From Molossus alvarezi (Eukaryota > Chordata > Mammalia > Chiroptera > Molossidae): 64,000 nucleotides of DNA. Below, one piece after another: positions 34,990 through 50,000 of the stretch; within the stretch, counting starts at the first letter, position 1; each line of letters starts with the position of its first letter. The notes under the pieces were generated by a model that worked only from the letters and a program-made list of their open reading frames with translations, did no database searches and was not told where the DNA came from. Both the position numbers and the translations under genes were made by a program. The stretch lies in the NCBI GenBank assembly GCA_037176705.1, contig JBAWUJ010000135.1:1-64000 (forward strand), in the 5' to 3' direction.

Positions 34990-35390
34990 AGGACTGTGCG
35001 ATATAGTTACCGACAGGTCTTGTGGGTTTTTAAAACAAAGAGAGACCTATGCGACCCAGCATGGACTGCACACTCTAGTTACTCACTGGGCATGTAGACT
35101 GCTGAAGCACCAGAGAGGCTGGCTCACCCCGGCAGCAACTGTGGTATCCAATTACCCGTGGGACCTGTAGGGTGCTGAAGCACCAGAGAGGCCTGTGAGA
35201 CATAGCAGGGATTGTGAGATTCAATTACGCACAGGACCTGAAGGGGGCTGAAGCACCAGAGACCTGTGTTACCCAGCAGGGACTGTGCCATTGAGTTACC
35301 CATGGGACCTGAAGGGTTCTGAAGCATGAGAGAGGCCTCTGCGACCAAACAGGCACTGCACAATTTAGATTCCCATGAGGCTTGTGGGGT

Positions 35391-37460
35391 GCTGATGCCC
35401 AAGTGAGGCCTGCTTAACCCAGCAGGGACTGTGCCATCCAGTTACTCGAGGGACCTGCGGGGGGCTGCAGCACCAGAGAGGCTTGTGCAACCCAGCAGGT
35501 ATGGCACGATCTACTTACCCACAGGCCTGCCGGGTGCTGAAGCACCAGAGGACAGTGAAAACCAGCAGGGACTGTGTCATACAGTTACCATGGGGTCTGT
35601 ACCATCTAATTACCCACGGGGCATGCCAGTTGCTGAAGAACCAGAGGCCTGTGCAACCCAGCAAGGTCTGCACAATCTAGTTACCCACAGGATTGCAGGG
35701 TGCTGAAGTACCAGAGGTCTGTGCAACCCAGCAGGGATTGTGCCTTTCAGGTAACCACGGGACATGTAAGGTGCTGAAGCATAAGAGACTCCTGAGCAAC
35801 CCAGAAGGGACTGTGCAATCTAGTTACCCGTGGATGCTAAAACAACAGAGAGGCCAGTGCAACACAGCAGCGACTATTTACCCAAAGGCTTGAAGGGTGC
35901 TGAAGTAACAGAGTCCTATGTGACCTAGGAGGAATTGTGCCATCCAGTTACCCTCAGGTCGTGCGGGGTGCTGAAGCACAAGAGTGCCCTTTGCAACCTA
36001 GCAGGGACTGTGCAATCCAATTTCGCTCAAGACTTGTGGGGTGCTGAAGCACCAGAGAGTCCTTTGCGACACAGCAACGACTGCACCATCTAGTTATCCA
36101 AGAAACCTGTGGAGTGCTAGCAACAGAGAGGCCTGCATAACACAGCAGGGACTGTGGCATCCAATTATGCAGGGGATCAATGGGGTGCTGAAGCACCAGA
36201 GATGCCTGTGCCACCTAGCAGACACTGTGCCATCTAATTACCTGTGGGTCGTGTGGGGCGCAGAAGTAACAGAGAGGCCTGTGTGACCCAGCGCGGACTG
36301 TGCGATATAATTACCCAAGGGGTTTGTGGGGTGCTGAAGCACCAGAGAGGCCTGCGGAATTAAGCAGTGATTGTGCCATCCAGGTAACCACAGGAACTGC
36401 AGTGTGCTGAAGTACCAGAGAGGCATGTGTAACCAAGCAGAGACTGTGCTATTTAATTATCGGCGGGACCTGAGGGGTTCAAAAGAACCAGAAAGGCCTG
36501 TGTGGCCCAGCAGGACAGTGAGATCTAGCTACTCACAGCCTAAAGAATGCTGAAGCACCAGAGGCCTACGCAACCCAACAGTGACTCTGAGAACTAGTTA
36601 CCCGCGATAACCACGGGGTGCTAAAGCACCATAGAGGCCTGTGCACCCAGTAGGAATTGTGCCATCCAGTTACCCGCGGTACCTGCGAGGTGCTGAAGTA
36701 CCTGAGAGGCTTGGGCGACCCAGCCTGGACTGTGAGATCTAGTTACCCTCGGAAACTGCAGGGTGCTAATACAACAGAGAGGCCTGTGCGACACAACAGA
36801 GACTTCCCCACCTAGTTACCCATGGGTCTTCAGGCTGCTGACCCCCACAGGGATGTGTGAACTAGTTACCTGTGGGAAATACGGTGTGCTAAAACACCGG
36901 AGAGGCAAGGGAACCAATGAGAGACTGGGCCATCCAGTAACCTGTGGGACCAGCAGGGTGCTGAAGCACCTCAGAGGCCAGTGCGACGCAGTAGGGACTG
37001 CACAATTTTGTTACCAATAGGGTCCGTGGCGTGCTGAAGCACCAGAGAGGCCTGTGGAAACCAGAGGAAACAGTGCCATCGAGTTACCCGTGGCACTTGC
37101 GGGGAGCTAAAACACTGGAGAGGTTTGTGCGACGCAGCAGACACTGCATGATCTAGGTAGTTACTGGGTCTGCTGGGTGCTGAAGCACCAAATAAGCCTG
37201 CACAACCCAGCGTGGACTTTGCCATGCATTTTCTCTTGGGACCTGCAGGGTGTTGAAGCACTAGAGAAGCCTGTGTGACCCAGCAGGAACTGTGCGATCT
37301 AGTTACCTGCGGAAACTTCGTGGTGCTAAAACAACACAGAGGCCTGTGGGATCCAGCAGGGATTGGACAATGTAGTTACCCACAAGCCTGCAGGGTTGTG
37401 AAGCACCACTGGCCTCCGTAACCAGCATAGACTGTGCCATCAATTTACTCTGAGGAACTG
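35391..37460. repeat. Proximal diverged segment of the array (copy P)
   Basis: Matches 52018-54160 at high identity, mostly with an offset of 16,698. The offset is 16,627 at the extreme left because the distal copy has one extra monomer around 52030-52100. Monomers here differ individually, unlike in the homogenised core. Confidence 0.9.
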
Positions 37461-38729
37461 AGGGGTGCTGAAGCCCCAGAGAGTCCAGTGCAACCCAGCA
37501 GGGATTGCCTGACCTAGTCACCCATGGGGCTTACACGCTGCTGACGCACCTAAAGACTGTGCGACTAACAAGAGACTGTGCAATCCAGTGACCCGAGGAA
37601 ACTATGGGGGGGTTAAAACACCAGAGAGGTCTGTGCAACCCAACAGGAAATGCGTTGTCTAGGTACCCATTGTGCCCACGGGCTGCTGAAGCACCACAAA
37701 GGCCTGAGCAACCCAGCAGGGACTATGCCATCCAGTTACCCTCCGTAACTGAACGTGCTGAAGCACCAGAGAGGGCTGTGTGACTTACGAGGTACTGTGC
37801 CATCAAATTTCCCACAGGACATGCAGGGTGCTGAAGAACCAGAGACGCCTGTGAGACCAAGCATGGACTGCATGATCTAGTTACCCATGGAGTCCTTTGG
37901 GGGCTTCAGCACCAGAGAGGCCTGCAAAACCCAGCAGAGACTGTGCCAAAAAGTTAACCACAGAACCTGCAGGGTGCTGAAGCACCAGAGGCCTTTGTGA
38001 CCCAGCAGGAACTGTGCCTATTAATTACTTGCGGGACATGCAGATTGCTGAAGCAACAGAGTCTTGTGTGACTGTGAAGATACTGTGTGATCTAGTTACC
38101 CGTGGCTCTGCAGGGTGCTGAAGCATGAGAGAGGCCATTGCGACCCAGCAGAGACTGTGTGATCTAGTTACACACGGGACCTGTGGGGTGCTTAAGCATC
38201 AGAGAGGCCTGTGCCAACTAACAGGGACTGTGCCATCCAATTACCCACAGGAAACGCGGGGTGCCAAAGCGCCAGAGAGTCCTGTGCGACCCAGCAGCAA
38301 CTGTGCGATCTAGTTACTCTCAAGAACTGAGGGTGCTAAAACAACATAGAGGCCTGTGCGATACAGCAGGGACCGTGAGATATACTTACCCACATGCCTG
38401 CATGGTCCTGAAGCAACAGAGTCCTGTGCGACCCAGCAGGAACTGTGCCATCCAGTTACCAGCCACACCTGCAGGCTGTTGAAGCTCCAGAGAAGCCAGT
38501 GCAACTTACCAGGGACTGTGCCATCCAATAGCTTGTGCAACTTGTGAGCTGCAGAAGCACTAGAGGGGCCTGTGGAACCCCAGACGACATTGCACAAACT
38601 AGTTTCCCATGAGACTGTTGGGGTGCTGAAGTACCATAGAGGCCTATGCCACACAGAAGGGACTGTGGCATCCAGTTACATGTGCGAACTGCATGCTGCC
38701 AAAACACCAGATAGTCCTGTAAGACCCAG
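37460..38729. repeat. Diverged lead-in of the first 4.18-kb unit
   Basis: Aligns to 41646-42908 with offset 4,179-4,184 but with scattered differences (about 95% by eye). Examples: GGGGGGGTTAAAACACC against GGGGTGTTAAAACACC, and CCAGTTACCAGCCACACC against CCTGTTACCAGCACTC. From about 38730 onward the offset copies become indistinguishable. Confidence 0.85.
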
Positions 38730-41700
38730 CAGGGATTGCAAAATCTAGTTACCCAAGGGGCCTGTTGCTTGCTGAGGCACAAGAGAGGCTTGCAGAACCC
38801 AGCAGGGACAGTGCCATCCATTTACCAATGGGACCTTCTTGGTGATGAAGTACCAGAGAGGGCAATGCGACCTGGCGGGGACTGGCTAACCAATTACCTG
38901 CAGGACATGCGGGGTGTTGAAGTACCAGAGGCCTGCGCGACACAGCAGTGACTGTGCATCTAGTTACCAATTGGAACTGCAGGGTGCTAAAACAGCAGAG
39001 AGTCCTGTGTGACCCAAAAGGAACTATGTGATCGAGGTACCCACTGAGCTGGTGGAGTACTTAAGGCACAAAATGGCCTGCACAACCCAGGATGGACTGT
39101 GCCACCCAGTTAACCCTGGGACCTGAGGGGTGCTGAAGTACCAGAGAAGCCTGTGCGACCTACCATGGACAGTGCCATCCAATTACACACAGGAGCTGCG
39201 GGGTGCTGAAGCACCAGAGAGGCCTGTGTGACCTACCAGGGATTGTGCCATCCAGCTACCCATGGAACCTGTGGGGTGCTGAAACACCAGAGAGTCCTGT
39301 GTGACCCAGCAGGAACTGTGCCATCCAGTTACCAGCAAAACCTGCAGGCTGCTAAAGCTCCAGAGAAGCCGGTGCAACCTAGCAGGGACTGTGCCATCCA
39401 ATAGCTCGCGCAACTTGTGAGCTGCAGAAGCACTAGAGAGGCCTGTGCAACCCAGCAGACATTGCACAGTCTAGTTTCCCAAGAGCCTGGTGGGATGCTG
39501 AAGCACCATAGAGCCCTGTGCAACACAGCAGGACTGTGCCATCCAGTTACACGTGGGAACAGCATGCTGCCAAAATACCGGATAGTCCTGTAAGACCCAG
39601 AAGGGACTACATAATCTAGTCACCCACGGAAACTGCGGAGTGCTAATACACCAGTTAGGCCTGTGGGACCAAGTAGGGACTGTGGCATCTCATGACCTGA
39701 AGATATGCAGTGTGATAAAATGCCAGAGACACCTGTGTGACCCATCAAAGCCTGCGCGATCTAGTGCCAGCATGCGGCTGAAGAACCTGGACCTGCATTA
39801 GGTATTGGGACTGTGCCATCAGGTTACCCACGAGACCTGGGTGCAGCTAAAACACCAGAGAGGCTTTTGCACTCAACAGAGAGTGCCCGACCTGTTACCC
39901 ATGGGTCTACAGGTTGCTGAAGCACCAGAGGCCTGTGGGACCTAGCAGGGACTGTGCAAACTAGTTACCCATGGGAACTACAGGGTGGTAAAGCACCGGA
40001 GAGGCCTGAGCACTCAGCAGGGACTGTCCCATCTAGTTACCCGTGGGTCCTGTGGGGTGCTGAAGCACCAGTGAGGCCGATGAAAACCACCAGGGACTGC
40101 ATGATCGAAGTACCCATTGGGCCTGCGTGCTGCTGAAGCACCATAAAGGACTGTGCCACACAGCAGGGACTGTGCCATCCAGTTAACCCTATGACCTGTA
40201 AGGTGCTGAAGCACGGAAGAGGTCTGTGCAACCCAGCAGAGACTGCAAGATCTATTTACCCATGGGATCCATGGGGTGCTGAAGCACCAGAGTTCTGTGG
40301 GACCTAGCAGGGACTGTGTCAGCTAGTTACTCGTGGGACCTGCTGGATACAGGAGCACCAGAGAGGGCTCTACCACCCAACTGGGTTGTGCCATCACATT
40401 ACCCGCGGGTCCTGTGGGGTGCTGAAGCACCAGAGAGGGCAGTGCTAACCACCAGGAACTGCATGATCCAGGTATCCACTGGGCCTGCATGGTGCTAAAG
40501 CACCAAAAAGGCCTGCGCAACCCAGCAGGTAATGTGCCATCCAGTTACCCGCAAGACCTGGAAGGTGCTGAAGCTAAAAGAGGTTGTGGCAACCCAGCAG
40601 GTACTGCACAATCTAGGTACCCACTGGGCTTGCGTGCTGCTGAAGGACCTAAAAGGCCTGCGCAACCCAGCAGGGACTGTGCCACCCAGTTACTCTTGGG
40701 AGCTGCAGGGAGCTGAAGCACCGGAGAGGCCTGTGCGACCTACCAGGGACCGTTCCATCTAATTACCCGCGTGACCTGAGAGGTGCTGAAGCACTGGAGA
40801 GTCCTGTGCGACCCAGTAGGGACTGCACATCTTAGTTACCAATAGGGTCCGTGGAGTGCTGAAGCACCAGAGAGGCTTGTGGAAACCAGAAGTGACTGTG
40901 CCATCCAGTTACCCGTGGAACTTGCGGGGTGCTAAAACACTGGAGAGGCTTGTGCTACCCAGCAGAGACTGCATGATCTTGGTAGTTTCTGGGTCTGCTG
41001 GGTGCTGAAGCACCAAAAAAGCCTGCACAACCCAGCATGGAGTTTGCCATGCATTTTCTCTTGGGACCTGCGGGGTGTTGAAGCACTAGAGAGGCCTGTA
41101 TGACCCAGCAGGAACTGTGTGATCTAGTTAGCTGTGGAAGCTATGGGGTGCTATAACAACACAGAGGCCTGTGGGATGCAGCAGGGATTGGACAATGCCT
41201 TTACCCACAGGACTGCAGGATTCTGAAGCACCACAGGCCTCCATAACCCAGCAGAGACTGTGCCATCCAGTTACCTGCGGAACATGCAGGGTGCTCAAGC
41301 ACCAAAGAGGCCGGTGCGACCCAACAGGGACGGCCTGACCTACCTACCCATGAGGCTTGAGGGCTGCTGAAGCTCCTGATGTCTGTGCGACCAAGAAGTG
41401 ACTGTGCGAACGAGTTACCAGTGGGAAATACAGGGTGTAAAAACAACAGGAGGACTATGCGCCCTGTGGGGACTGTGCTATCTAGTTACCCACTGGGCCT
41501 GTGGTGTGCTGAAGCACCAGTGGCCTGTGAAAAACAGCAGGGACTGAGAATACTAGTTACCCATCACAACTACGAGGTGCTAAAACACCAGCATGGCCTG
41601 TGCACCCAGCAGGGACTGTGCTACCTAATTACCGTTGGGATTTGAAGGGTGCTGAAGCACCAGAGAGGCCAGTGCAACCCAGCAGGGATTGCCTGACCTA

Positions 41701-42908
41701 GTCACCCATGGGGCTTACACGCTGCTGACACACCTGAAGACTGTGCGACTAACAAGAGACGGTGCAATCCAGTGACCCGAGGGAACTATGGGGTGTTAAA
41801 ACACCAGAGAGGTCTGTGCAAACCAGCAGGAAATGCGTTGTCTAGGTACCCATTGTGCCCACGGGCTGCTGAAGCACCACAAAGGCCTAAGCAACCCAGC
41901 AGAGGCTATGCCATCCAGTTACCCTCCGTAACTGAACGTGCTGAAGCACCGAGAGGGCTGTGTGACCTACCAGGTACTGTGCCATCAAATTTCCCACAGG
42001 ACATGCAGAGTGCAGAAGCACCAGAGACGCCTGTGAGACCAAGCACGGACTGCATGATCTAGTTACCCATGGAGTCCTTTGGGGACTTCAGCACCAGAGA
42101 GGCCTGCAGAACCCAGCAGGGACAGTGCCATAAACTAAACCACGGAACCTGCAGGGTGCTGAAGCACCAGAGGCCTTTGTGACCCAGCAGGAACTGTGCC
42201 TATTAATTACTTGCGGGACATGCAGATTGCTGAAGCAACAGAGTCTTGTGTGACTGAGAAGATACTGTGTGATCTAGTTACCCGTGGCTCTGCAGGGTGC
42301 TGAAGCACGAGAGAGGCCATTGCGACCCAGCAGAGACTGTGTGATCTAGTTACACACGGGACCTGTGGGGTGCTTAAACATCAGAGAGGCCTGTGCCAAC
42401 TAACAGGGACTGTGCCATCCAATTACCCACAGGAAATGCGGGGTGGCGAAGCGCCAGAGAGGCCTGTGCGACCCAGCAGCAACTGTGCGATCTAGTTACT
42501 CTCAAGAACTGAGGGTGCTAAAACAACATAGAGGCCTGTGCGATACAGCAGGGACCGTGAGATATACTTACCCACATGCCTGCATGGTCCTGAAGCAACA
42601 GAGTCCTGTGCGACCCAGCAGGAACTGTGCCATCCTGTTACCAGCACTCTGCAGGCTGCTGAATCTCCAGAGAAGCCAGTGCAACCTACCAGGGACTGTG
42701 CCATCCAATAGCTTGTGCAACTTGTGAGCTGCAGAAGCACTAGAGGGGCCTGTGCAACCCAGCAGACATTGCACAAACTAGTCTCCCATGAGGCTGTTGG
42801 GGTGCTGAAGTACCACAGAGGCCTATGCCACACAGAAGGGACTGTGGCATCCAGTTACATGTGCGAACTGCATGCTGCCAAAACACCAGATAGTCCTGTA
42901 AGACCCAG
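38730..42908. repeat. Higher-order repeat unit H1 (4,179 bp)
   Basis: Essentially identical to 42909-47088. The only difference I found is one A fewer in an A-run (GGCACAAAATGG near 39068 against five As in H2 and H3). About 58 monomers. Confidence 0.95.
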
Positions 42909-45900
42909 CAGGGACTGCAAAATCTAGTTACCCAAGGGGCCTGTTGCTTGCTGAGGCACAAGAGAGGCTTGCAGAACCCAGCAGGGACAGTGCCATCCAT
43001 TTACCAATGGGACCTTCTTGGTGATGAAGTACCAGAGAGGGCAATGCGACCTGGCGGGGACTGGCTAACCAATTACCTGCAGGACATGCGGGGTGTTGAA
43101 GTACCAGAGGCCTGCGCGACACAGCAGTGACTGTGCATCTAGTTACCAATTGGAACTGCAGGGTGCTAAAACAGCAGAGAGTCCTGTGTGACCCAAAAGG
43201 AACTATGTGATCGAGGTACCCACTGAGCTGGTGGAGTACTTAAGGCACAAAAATGGCCTGCACAACCCAGGATGGACTGTGCCACCCAGTTAACCCTGGG
43301 ACCTGAGGGGTGCTGAAGTACCAGAGAAGCCTGTGCGACCTACCATGGACAGTGCCATCCAATTACACACAGGAGCTGCGGGGTGCTGAAGCACCAGAGA
43401 GGCCTGTGTGACCTACCAGGGATTGTGCCATCCAGCTACCCATGGAACCTGTGGGGTGCTGAAACACCAGAGAGTCCTGTGTGACCCAGCAGGAACTGTG
43501 CCATCCAGTTACCAGCAAAACCTGCAGGCTGCTAAAGCTCCAGAGAAGCCGGTGCAACCTAGCAGGGACTGTGCCATCCAATAGCTCGCGCAACTTGTGA
43601 GCTGCAGAAGCACTAGAGAGGCCTGTGCAACCCAGCAGACATTGCACAGTCTAGTTTCCCAAGAGCCTGGTGGGATGCTGAAGCACCATAGAGCCCTGTG
43701 CAACACAGCAGGACTGTGCCATCCAGTTACACGTGGGAACAGCATGCTGCCAAAATACCGGATAGTCCTGTAAGACCCAGAAGGGACTACATAATCTAGT
43801 CACCCACGGAAACTGCGGAGTGCTAATACACCAGTTAGGCCTGTGGGACCAAGTAGGGACTGTGGCATCTCATGACCTGAAGATATGCAGTGTGATAAAA
43901 TGCCAGAGACACCTGTGTGACCCATCAAAGCCTGCGCGATCTAGTGCCAGCATGCGGCTGAAGAACCTGGACCTGCATTAGGTATTGGGACTGTGCCATC
44001 AGGTTACCCACGAGACCTGGGTGCAGCTAAAACACCAGAGAGGCTTTTGCACTCAACAGAGAGTGCCCGACCTGTTACCCATGGGTCTACAGGTTGCTGA
44101 AGCACCAGAGGCCTGTGGGACCTAGCAGGGACTGTGCAAACTAGTTACCCATGGGAACTACAGGGTGGTAAAGCACCGGAGAGGCCTGAGCACTCAGCAG
44201 GGACTGTCCCATCTAGTTACCCGTGGGTCCTGTGGGGTGCTGAAGCACCAGTGAGGCCGATGAAAACCACCAGGGACTGCATGATCGAAGTACCCATTGG
44301 GCCTGCGTGCTGCTGAAGCACCATAAAGGACTGTGCCACACAGCAGGGACTGTGCCATCCAGTTAACCCTATGACCTGTAAGGTGCTGAAGCACGGAAGA
44401 GGTCTGTGCAACCCAGCAGAGACTGCAAGATCTATTTACCCATGGGATCCATGGGGTGCTGAAGCACCAGAGTTCTGTGGGACCTAGCAGGGACTGTGTC
44501 AGCTAGTTACTCGTGGGACCTGCTGGATACAGGAGCACCAGAGAGGGCTCTACCACCCAACTGGGTTGTGCCATCACATTACCCGCGGGTCCTGTGGGGT
44601 GCTGAAGCACCAGAGAGGGCAGTGCTAACCACCAGGAACTGCATGATCCAGGTATCCACTGGGCCTGCATGGTGCTAAAGCACCAAAAAGGCCTGCGCAA
44701 CCCAGCAGGTAATGTGCCATCCAGTTACCCGCAAGACCTGGAAGGTGCTGAAGCTAAAAGAGGTTGTGGCAACCCAGCAGGTACTGCACAATCTAGGTAC
44801 CCACTGGGCTTGCGTGCTGCTGAAGGACCTAAAAGGCCTGCGCAACCCAGCAGGGACTGTGCCACCCAGTTACTCTTGGGAGCTGCAGGGAGCTGAAGCA
44901 CCGGAGAGGCCTGTGCGACCTACCAGGGACCGTTCCATCTAATTACCCGCGTGACCTGAGAGGTGCTGAAGCACTGGAGAGTCCTGTGCGACCCAGTAGG
45001 GACTGCACATCTTAGTTACCAATAGGGTCCGTGGAGTGCTGAAGCACCAGAGAGGCTTGTGGAAACCAGAAGTGACTGTGCCATCCAGTTACCCGTGGAA
45101 CTTGCGGGGTGCTAAAACACTGGAGAGGCTTGTGCTACCCAGCAGAGACTGCATGATCTTGGTAGTTTCTGGGTCTGCTGGGTGCTGAAGCACCAAAAAA
45201 GCCTGCACAACCCAGCATGGAGTTTGCCATGCATTTTCTCTTGGGACCTGCGGGGTGTTGAAGCACTAGAGAGGCCTGTATGACCCAGCAGGAACTGTGT
45301 GATCTAGTTAGCTGTGGAAGCTATGGGGTGCTATAACAACACAGAGGCCTGTGGGATGCAGCAGGGATTGGACAATGCCTTTACCCACAGGACTGCAGGA
45401 TTCTGAAGCACCACAGGCCTCCATAACCCAGCAGAGACTGTGCCATCCAGTTACCTGCGGAACATGCAGGGTGCTCAAGCACCAAAGAGGCCGGTGCGAC
45501 CCAACAGGGACGGCCTGACCTACCTACCCATGAGGCTTGAGGGCTGCTGAAGCTCCTGATGTCTGTGCGACCAAGAAGTGACTGTGCGAACGAGTTACCA
45601 GTGGGAAATACAGGGTGTAAAAACAACAGGAGGACTATGCGCCCTGTGGGGACTGTGCTATCTAGTTACCCACTGGGCCTGTGGTGTGCTGAAGCACCAG
45701 TGGCCTGTGAAAAACAGCAGGGACTGAGAATACTAGTTACCCATCACAACTACGAGGTGCTAAAACACCAGCATGGCCTGTGCACCCAGCAGGGACTGTG
45801 CTACCTAATTACCGTTGGGATTTGAAGGGTGCTGAAGCACCAGAGAGGCCAGTGCAACCCAGCAGGGATTGCCTGACCTAGTCACCCATGGGGCTTACAC

Positions 45901-47088
45901 GCTGCTGACACACCTGAAGACTGTGCGACTAACAAGAGACGGTGCAATCCAGTGACCCGAGGGAACTATGGGGTGTTAAAACACCAGAGAGGTCTGTGCA
46001 AACCAGCAGGAAATGCGTTGTCTAGGTACCCATTGTGCCCACGGGCTGCTGAAGCACCACAAAGGCCTAAGCAACCCAGCAGAGGCTATGCCATCCAGTT
46101 ACCCTCCGTAACTGAACGTGCTGAAGCACCGAGAGGGCTGTGTGACCTACCAGGTACTGTGCCATCAAATTTCCCACAGGACATGCAGAGTGCAGAAGCA
46201 CCAGAGACGCCTGTGAGACCAAGCACGGACTGCATGATCTAGTTACCCATGGAGTCCTTTGGGGACTTCAGCACCAGAGAGGCCTGCAGAACCCAGCAGG
46301 GACAGTGCCATAAACTAAACCACGGAACCTGCAGGGTGCTGAAGCACCAGAGGCCTTTGTGACCCAGCAGGAACTGTGCCTATTAATTACTTGCGGGACA
46401 TGCAGATTGCTGAAGCAACAGAGTCTTGTGTGACTGAGAAGATACTGTGTGATCTAGTTACCCGTGGCTCTGCAGGGTGCTGAAGCACGAGAGAGGCCAT
46501 TGCGACCCAGCAGAGACTGTGTGATCTAGTTACACACGGGACCTGTGGGGTGCTTAAACATCAGAGAGGCCTGTGCCAACTAACAGGGACTGTGCCATCC
46601 AATTACCCACAGGAAATGCGGGGTGGCGAAGCGCCAGAGAGGCCTGTGCGACCCAGCAGCAACTGTGCGATCTAGTTACTCTCAAGAACTGAGGGTGCTA
46701 AAACAACATAGAGGCCTGTGCGATACAGCAGGGACCGTGAGATATACTTACCCACATGCCTGCATGGTCCTGAAGCAACAGAGTCCTGTGCGACCCAGCA
46801 GGAACTGTGCCATCCTGTTACCAGCACTCTGCAGGCTGCTGAATCTCCAGAGAAGCCAGTGCAACCTACCAGGGACTGTGCCATCCAATAGCTTGTGCAA
46901 CTTGTGAGCTGCAGAAGCACTAGAGGGGCCTGTGCAACCCAGCAGACATTGCACAAACTAGTCTCCCATGAGGCTGTTGGGGTGCTGAAGTACCACAGAG
47001 GCCTATGCCACACAGAAGGGACTGTGGCATCCAGTTACATGTGCGAACTGCATGCTGCCAAAACACCAGATAGTCCTGTAAGACCCAG
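42909..47088. repeat. Higher-order repeat unit H2 (4,180 bp)
   Basis: Offset exactly 4,180 from H3 throughout. The only difference I noticed from H3 in the first 3.8 kb is GCAATGCGACC (near 43043) against GCAACGCGACC (near 47223). Confidence 0.95.
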
Positions 47089-50000
47089 CAGGGACTGCAA
47101 AATCTAGTTACCCAAGGGGCCTGTTGCTTGCTGAGGCACAAGAGAGGCTTGCAGAACCCAGCAGGGACAGTGCCATCCATTTACCAATGGGACCTTCTTG
47201 GTGATGAAGTACCAGAGAGGGCAACGCGACCTGGCGGGGACTGGCTAACCAATTACCTGCAGGACATGCGGGGTGTTGAAGTACCAGAGGCCTGCGCGAC
47301 ACAGCAGTGACTGTGCATCTAGTTACCAATTGGAACTGCAGGGTGCTAAAACAGCAGAGAGTCCTGTGTGACCCAAAAGGAACTATGTGATCGAGGTACC
47401 CACTGAGCTGGTGGAGTACTTAAGGCACAAAAATGGCCTGCACAACCCAGGATGGACTGTGCCACCCAGTTAACCCTGGGACCTGAGGGGTGCTGAAGTA
47501 CCAGAGAAGCCTGTGCGACCTACCATGGACAGTGCCATCCAATTACACACAGGAGCTGCGGGGTGCTGAAGCACCAGAGAGGCCTGTGTGACCTACCAGG
47601 GATTGTGCCATCCAGCTACCCATGGAACCTGTGGGGTGCTGAAACACCAGAGAGTCCTGTGTGACCCAGCAGGAACTGTGCCATCCAGTTACCAGCAAAA
47701 CCTGCAGGCTGCTAAAGCTCCAGAGAAGCCGGTGCAACCTAGCAGGGACTGTGCCATCCAATAGCTCGCGCAACTTGTGAGCTGCAGAAGCACTAGAGAG
47801 GCCTGTGCAACCCAGCAGACATTGCACAGTCTAGTTTCCCAAGAGCCTGGTGGGATGCTGAAGCACCATAGAGCCCTGTGCAACACAGCAGGACTGTGCC
47901 ATCCAGTTACACGTGGGAACAGCATGCTGCCAAAATACCGGATAGTCCTGTAAGACCCAGAAGGGACTACATAATCTAGTCACCCACGGAAACTGCGGAG
48001 TGCTAATACACCAGTTAGGCCTGTGGGACCAAGTAGGGACTGTGGCATCTCATGACCTGAAGATATGCAGTGTGATAAAATGCCAGAGACACCTGTGTGA
48101 CCCATCAAAGCCTGCGCGATCTAGTGCCAGCATGCGGCTGAAGAACCTGGACCTGCATTAGGTATTGGGACTGTGCCATCAGGTTACCCACGAGACCTGG
48201 GTGCAGCTAAAACACCAGAGAGGCTTTTGCACTCAACAGAGAGTGCCCGACCTGTTACCCATGGGTCTACAGGTTGCTGAAGCACCAGAGGCCTGTGGGA
48301 CCTAGCAGGGACTGTGCAAACTAGTTACCCATGGGAACTACAGGGTGGTAAAGCACCGGAGAGGCCTGAGCACTCAGCAGGGACTGTCCCATCTAGTTAC
48401 CCGTGGGTCCTGTGGGGTGCTGAAGCACCAGTGAGGCCGATGAAAACCACCAGGGACTGCATGATCGAAGTACCCATTGGGCCTGCGTGCTGCTGAAGCA
48501 CCATAAAGGACTGTGCCACACAGCAGGGACTGTGCCATCCAGTTAACCCTATGACCTGTAAGGTGCTGAAGCACGGAAGAGGTCTGTGCAACCCAGCAGA
48601 GACTGCAAGATCTATTTACCCATGGGATCCATGGGGTGCTGAAGCACCAGAGTTCTGTGGGACCTAGCAGGGACTGTGTCAGCTAGTTACTCGTGGGACC
48701 TGCTGGATACAGGAGCACCAGAGAGGGCTCTACCACCCAACTGGGTTGTGCCATCACATTACCCGCGGGTCCTGTGGGGTGCTGAAGCACCAGAGAGGGC
48801 AGTGCTAACCACCAGGAACTGCATGATCCAGGTATCCACTGGGCCTGCATGGTGCTAAAGCACCAAAAAGGCCTGCGCAACCCAGCAGGTAATGTGCCAT
48901 CCAGTTACCCGCAAGACCTGGAAGGTGCTGAAGCTAAAAGAGGTTGTGGCAACCCAGCAGGTACTGCACAATCTAGGTACCCACTGGGCTTGCGTGCTGC
49001 TGAAGGACCTAAAAGGCCTGCGCAACCCAGCAGGGACTGTGCCACCCAGTTACTCTTGGGAGCTGCAGGGAGCTGAAGCACCGGAGAGGCCTGTGCGACC
49101 TACCAGGGACCGTTCCATCTAATTACCCGCGTGACCTGAGAGGTGCTGAAGCACTGGAGAGTCCTGTGCGACCCAGTAGGGACTGCACATCTTAGTTACC
49201 AATAGGGTCCGTGGAGTGCTGAAGCACCAGAGAGGCTTGTGGAAACCAGAAGTGACTGTGCCATCCAGTTACCCGTGGAACTTGCGGGGTGCTAAAACAC
49301 TGGAGAGGCTTGTGCTACCCAGCAGAGACTGCATGATCTTGGTAGTTTCTGGGTCTGCTGGGTGCTGAAGCACCAAAAAAGCCTGCACAACCCAGCATGG
49401 AGTTTGCCATGCATTTTCTCTTGGGACCTGCGGGGTGTTGAAGCACTAGAGAGGCCTGTATGACCCAGCAGGAACTGTGTGATCTAGTTAGCTGTGGAAG
49501 CTATGGGGTGCTATAACAACACAGAGGCCTGTGGGATGCAGCAGGGATTGGACAATGCCTTTACCCACAGGACTGCAGGATTCTGAAGCACCACAGGCCT
49601 CCATAACCCAGCAGAGACTGTGCCATCCAGTTACCTGCGGAACATGCAGGGTGCTCAAGCACCAAAGAGGCCGGTGCGACCCAACAGGGACGGCCTGACC
49701 TACCTACCCATGAGGCTTGAGGGCTGCTGAAGCTCCTGATGTCTGTGCGACCAAGAAGTGACTGTGCGAACGAGTTACCAGTGGGAAATACAGGGTGTAA
49801 AAACAACAGGAGGACTATGCGCCCTGTGGGGACTGTGCTATCTAGTTACCCACTGGGCCTGTGGTGTGCTGAAGCACCAGTGGCCTGTGAAAAACAGCAG
49901 GGACTGAGAATACTAGTTACCCATCACAACTACGAGGTGCTAAAACACCAGCATGGCCTGTGCACCCAGCAGGGACTGTGCTACCTAATTACCGTTGGGA

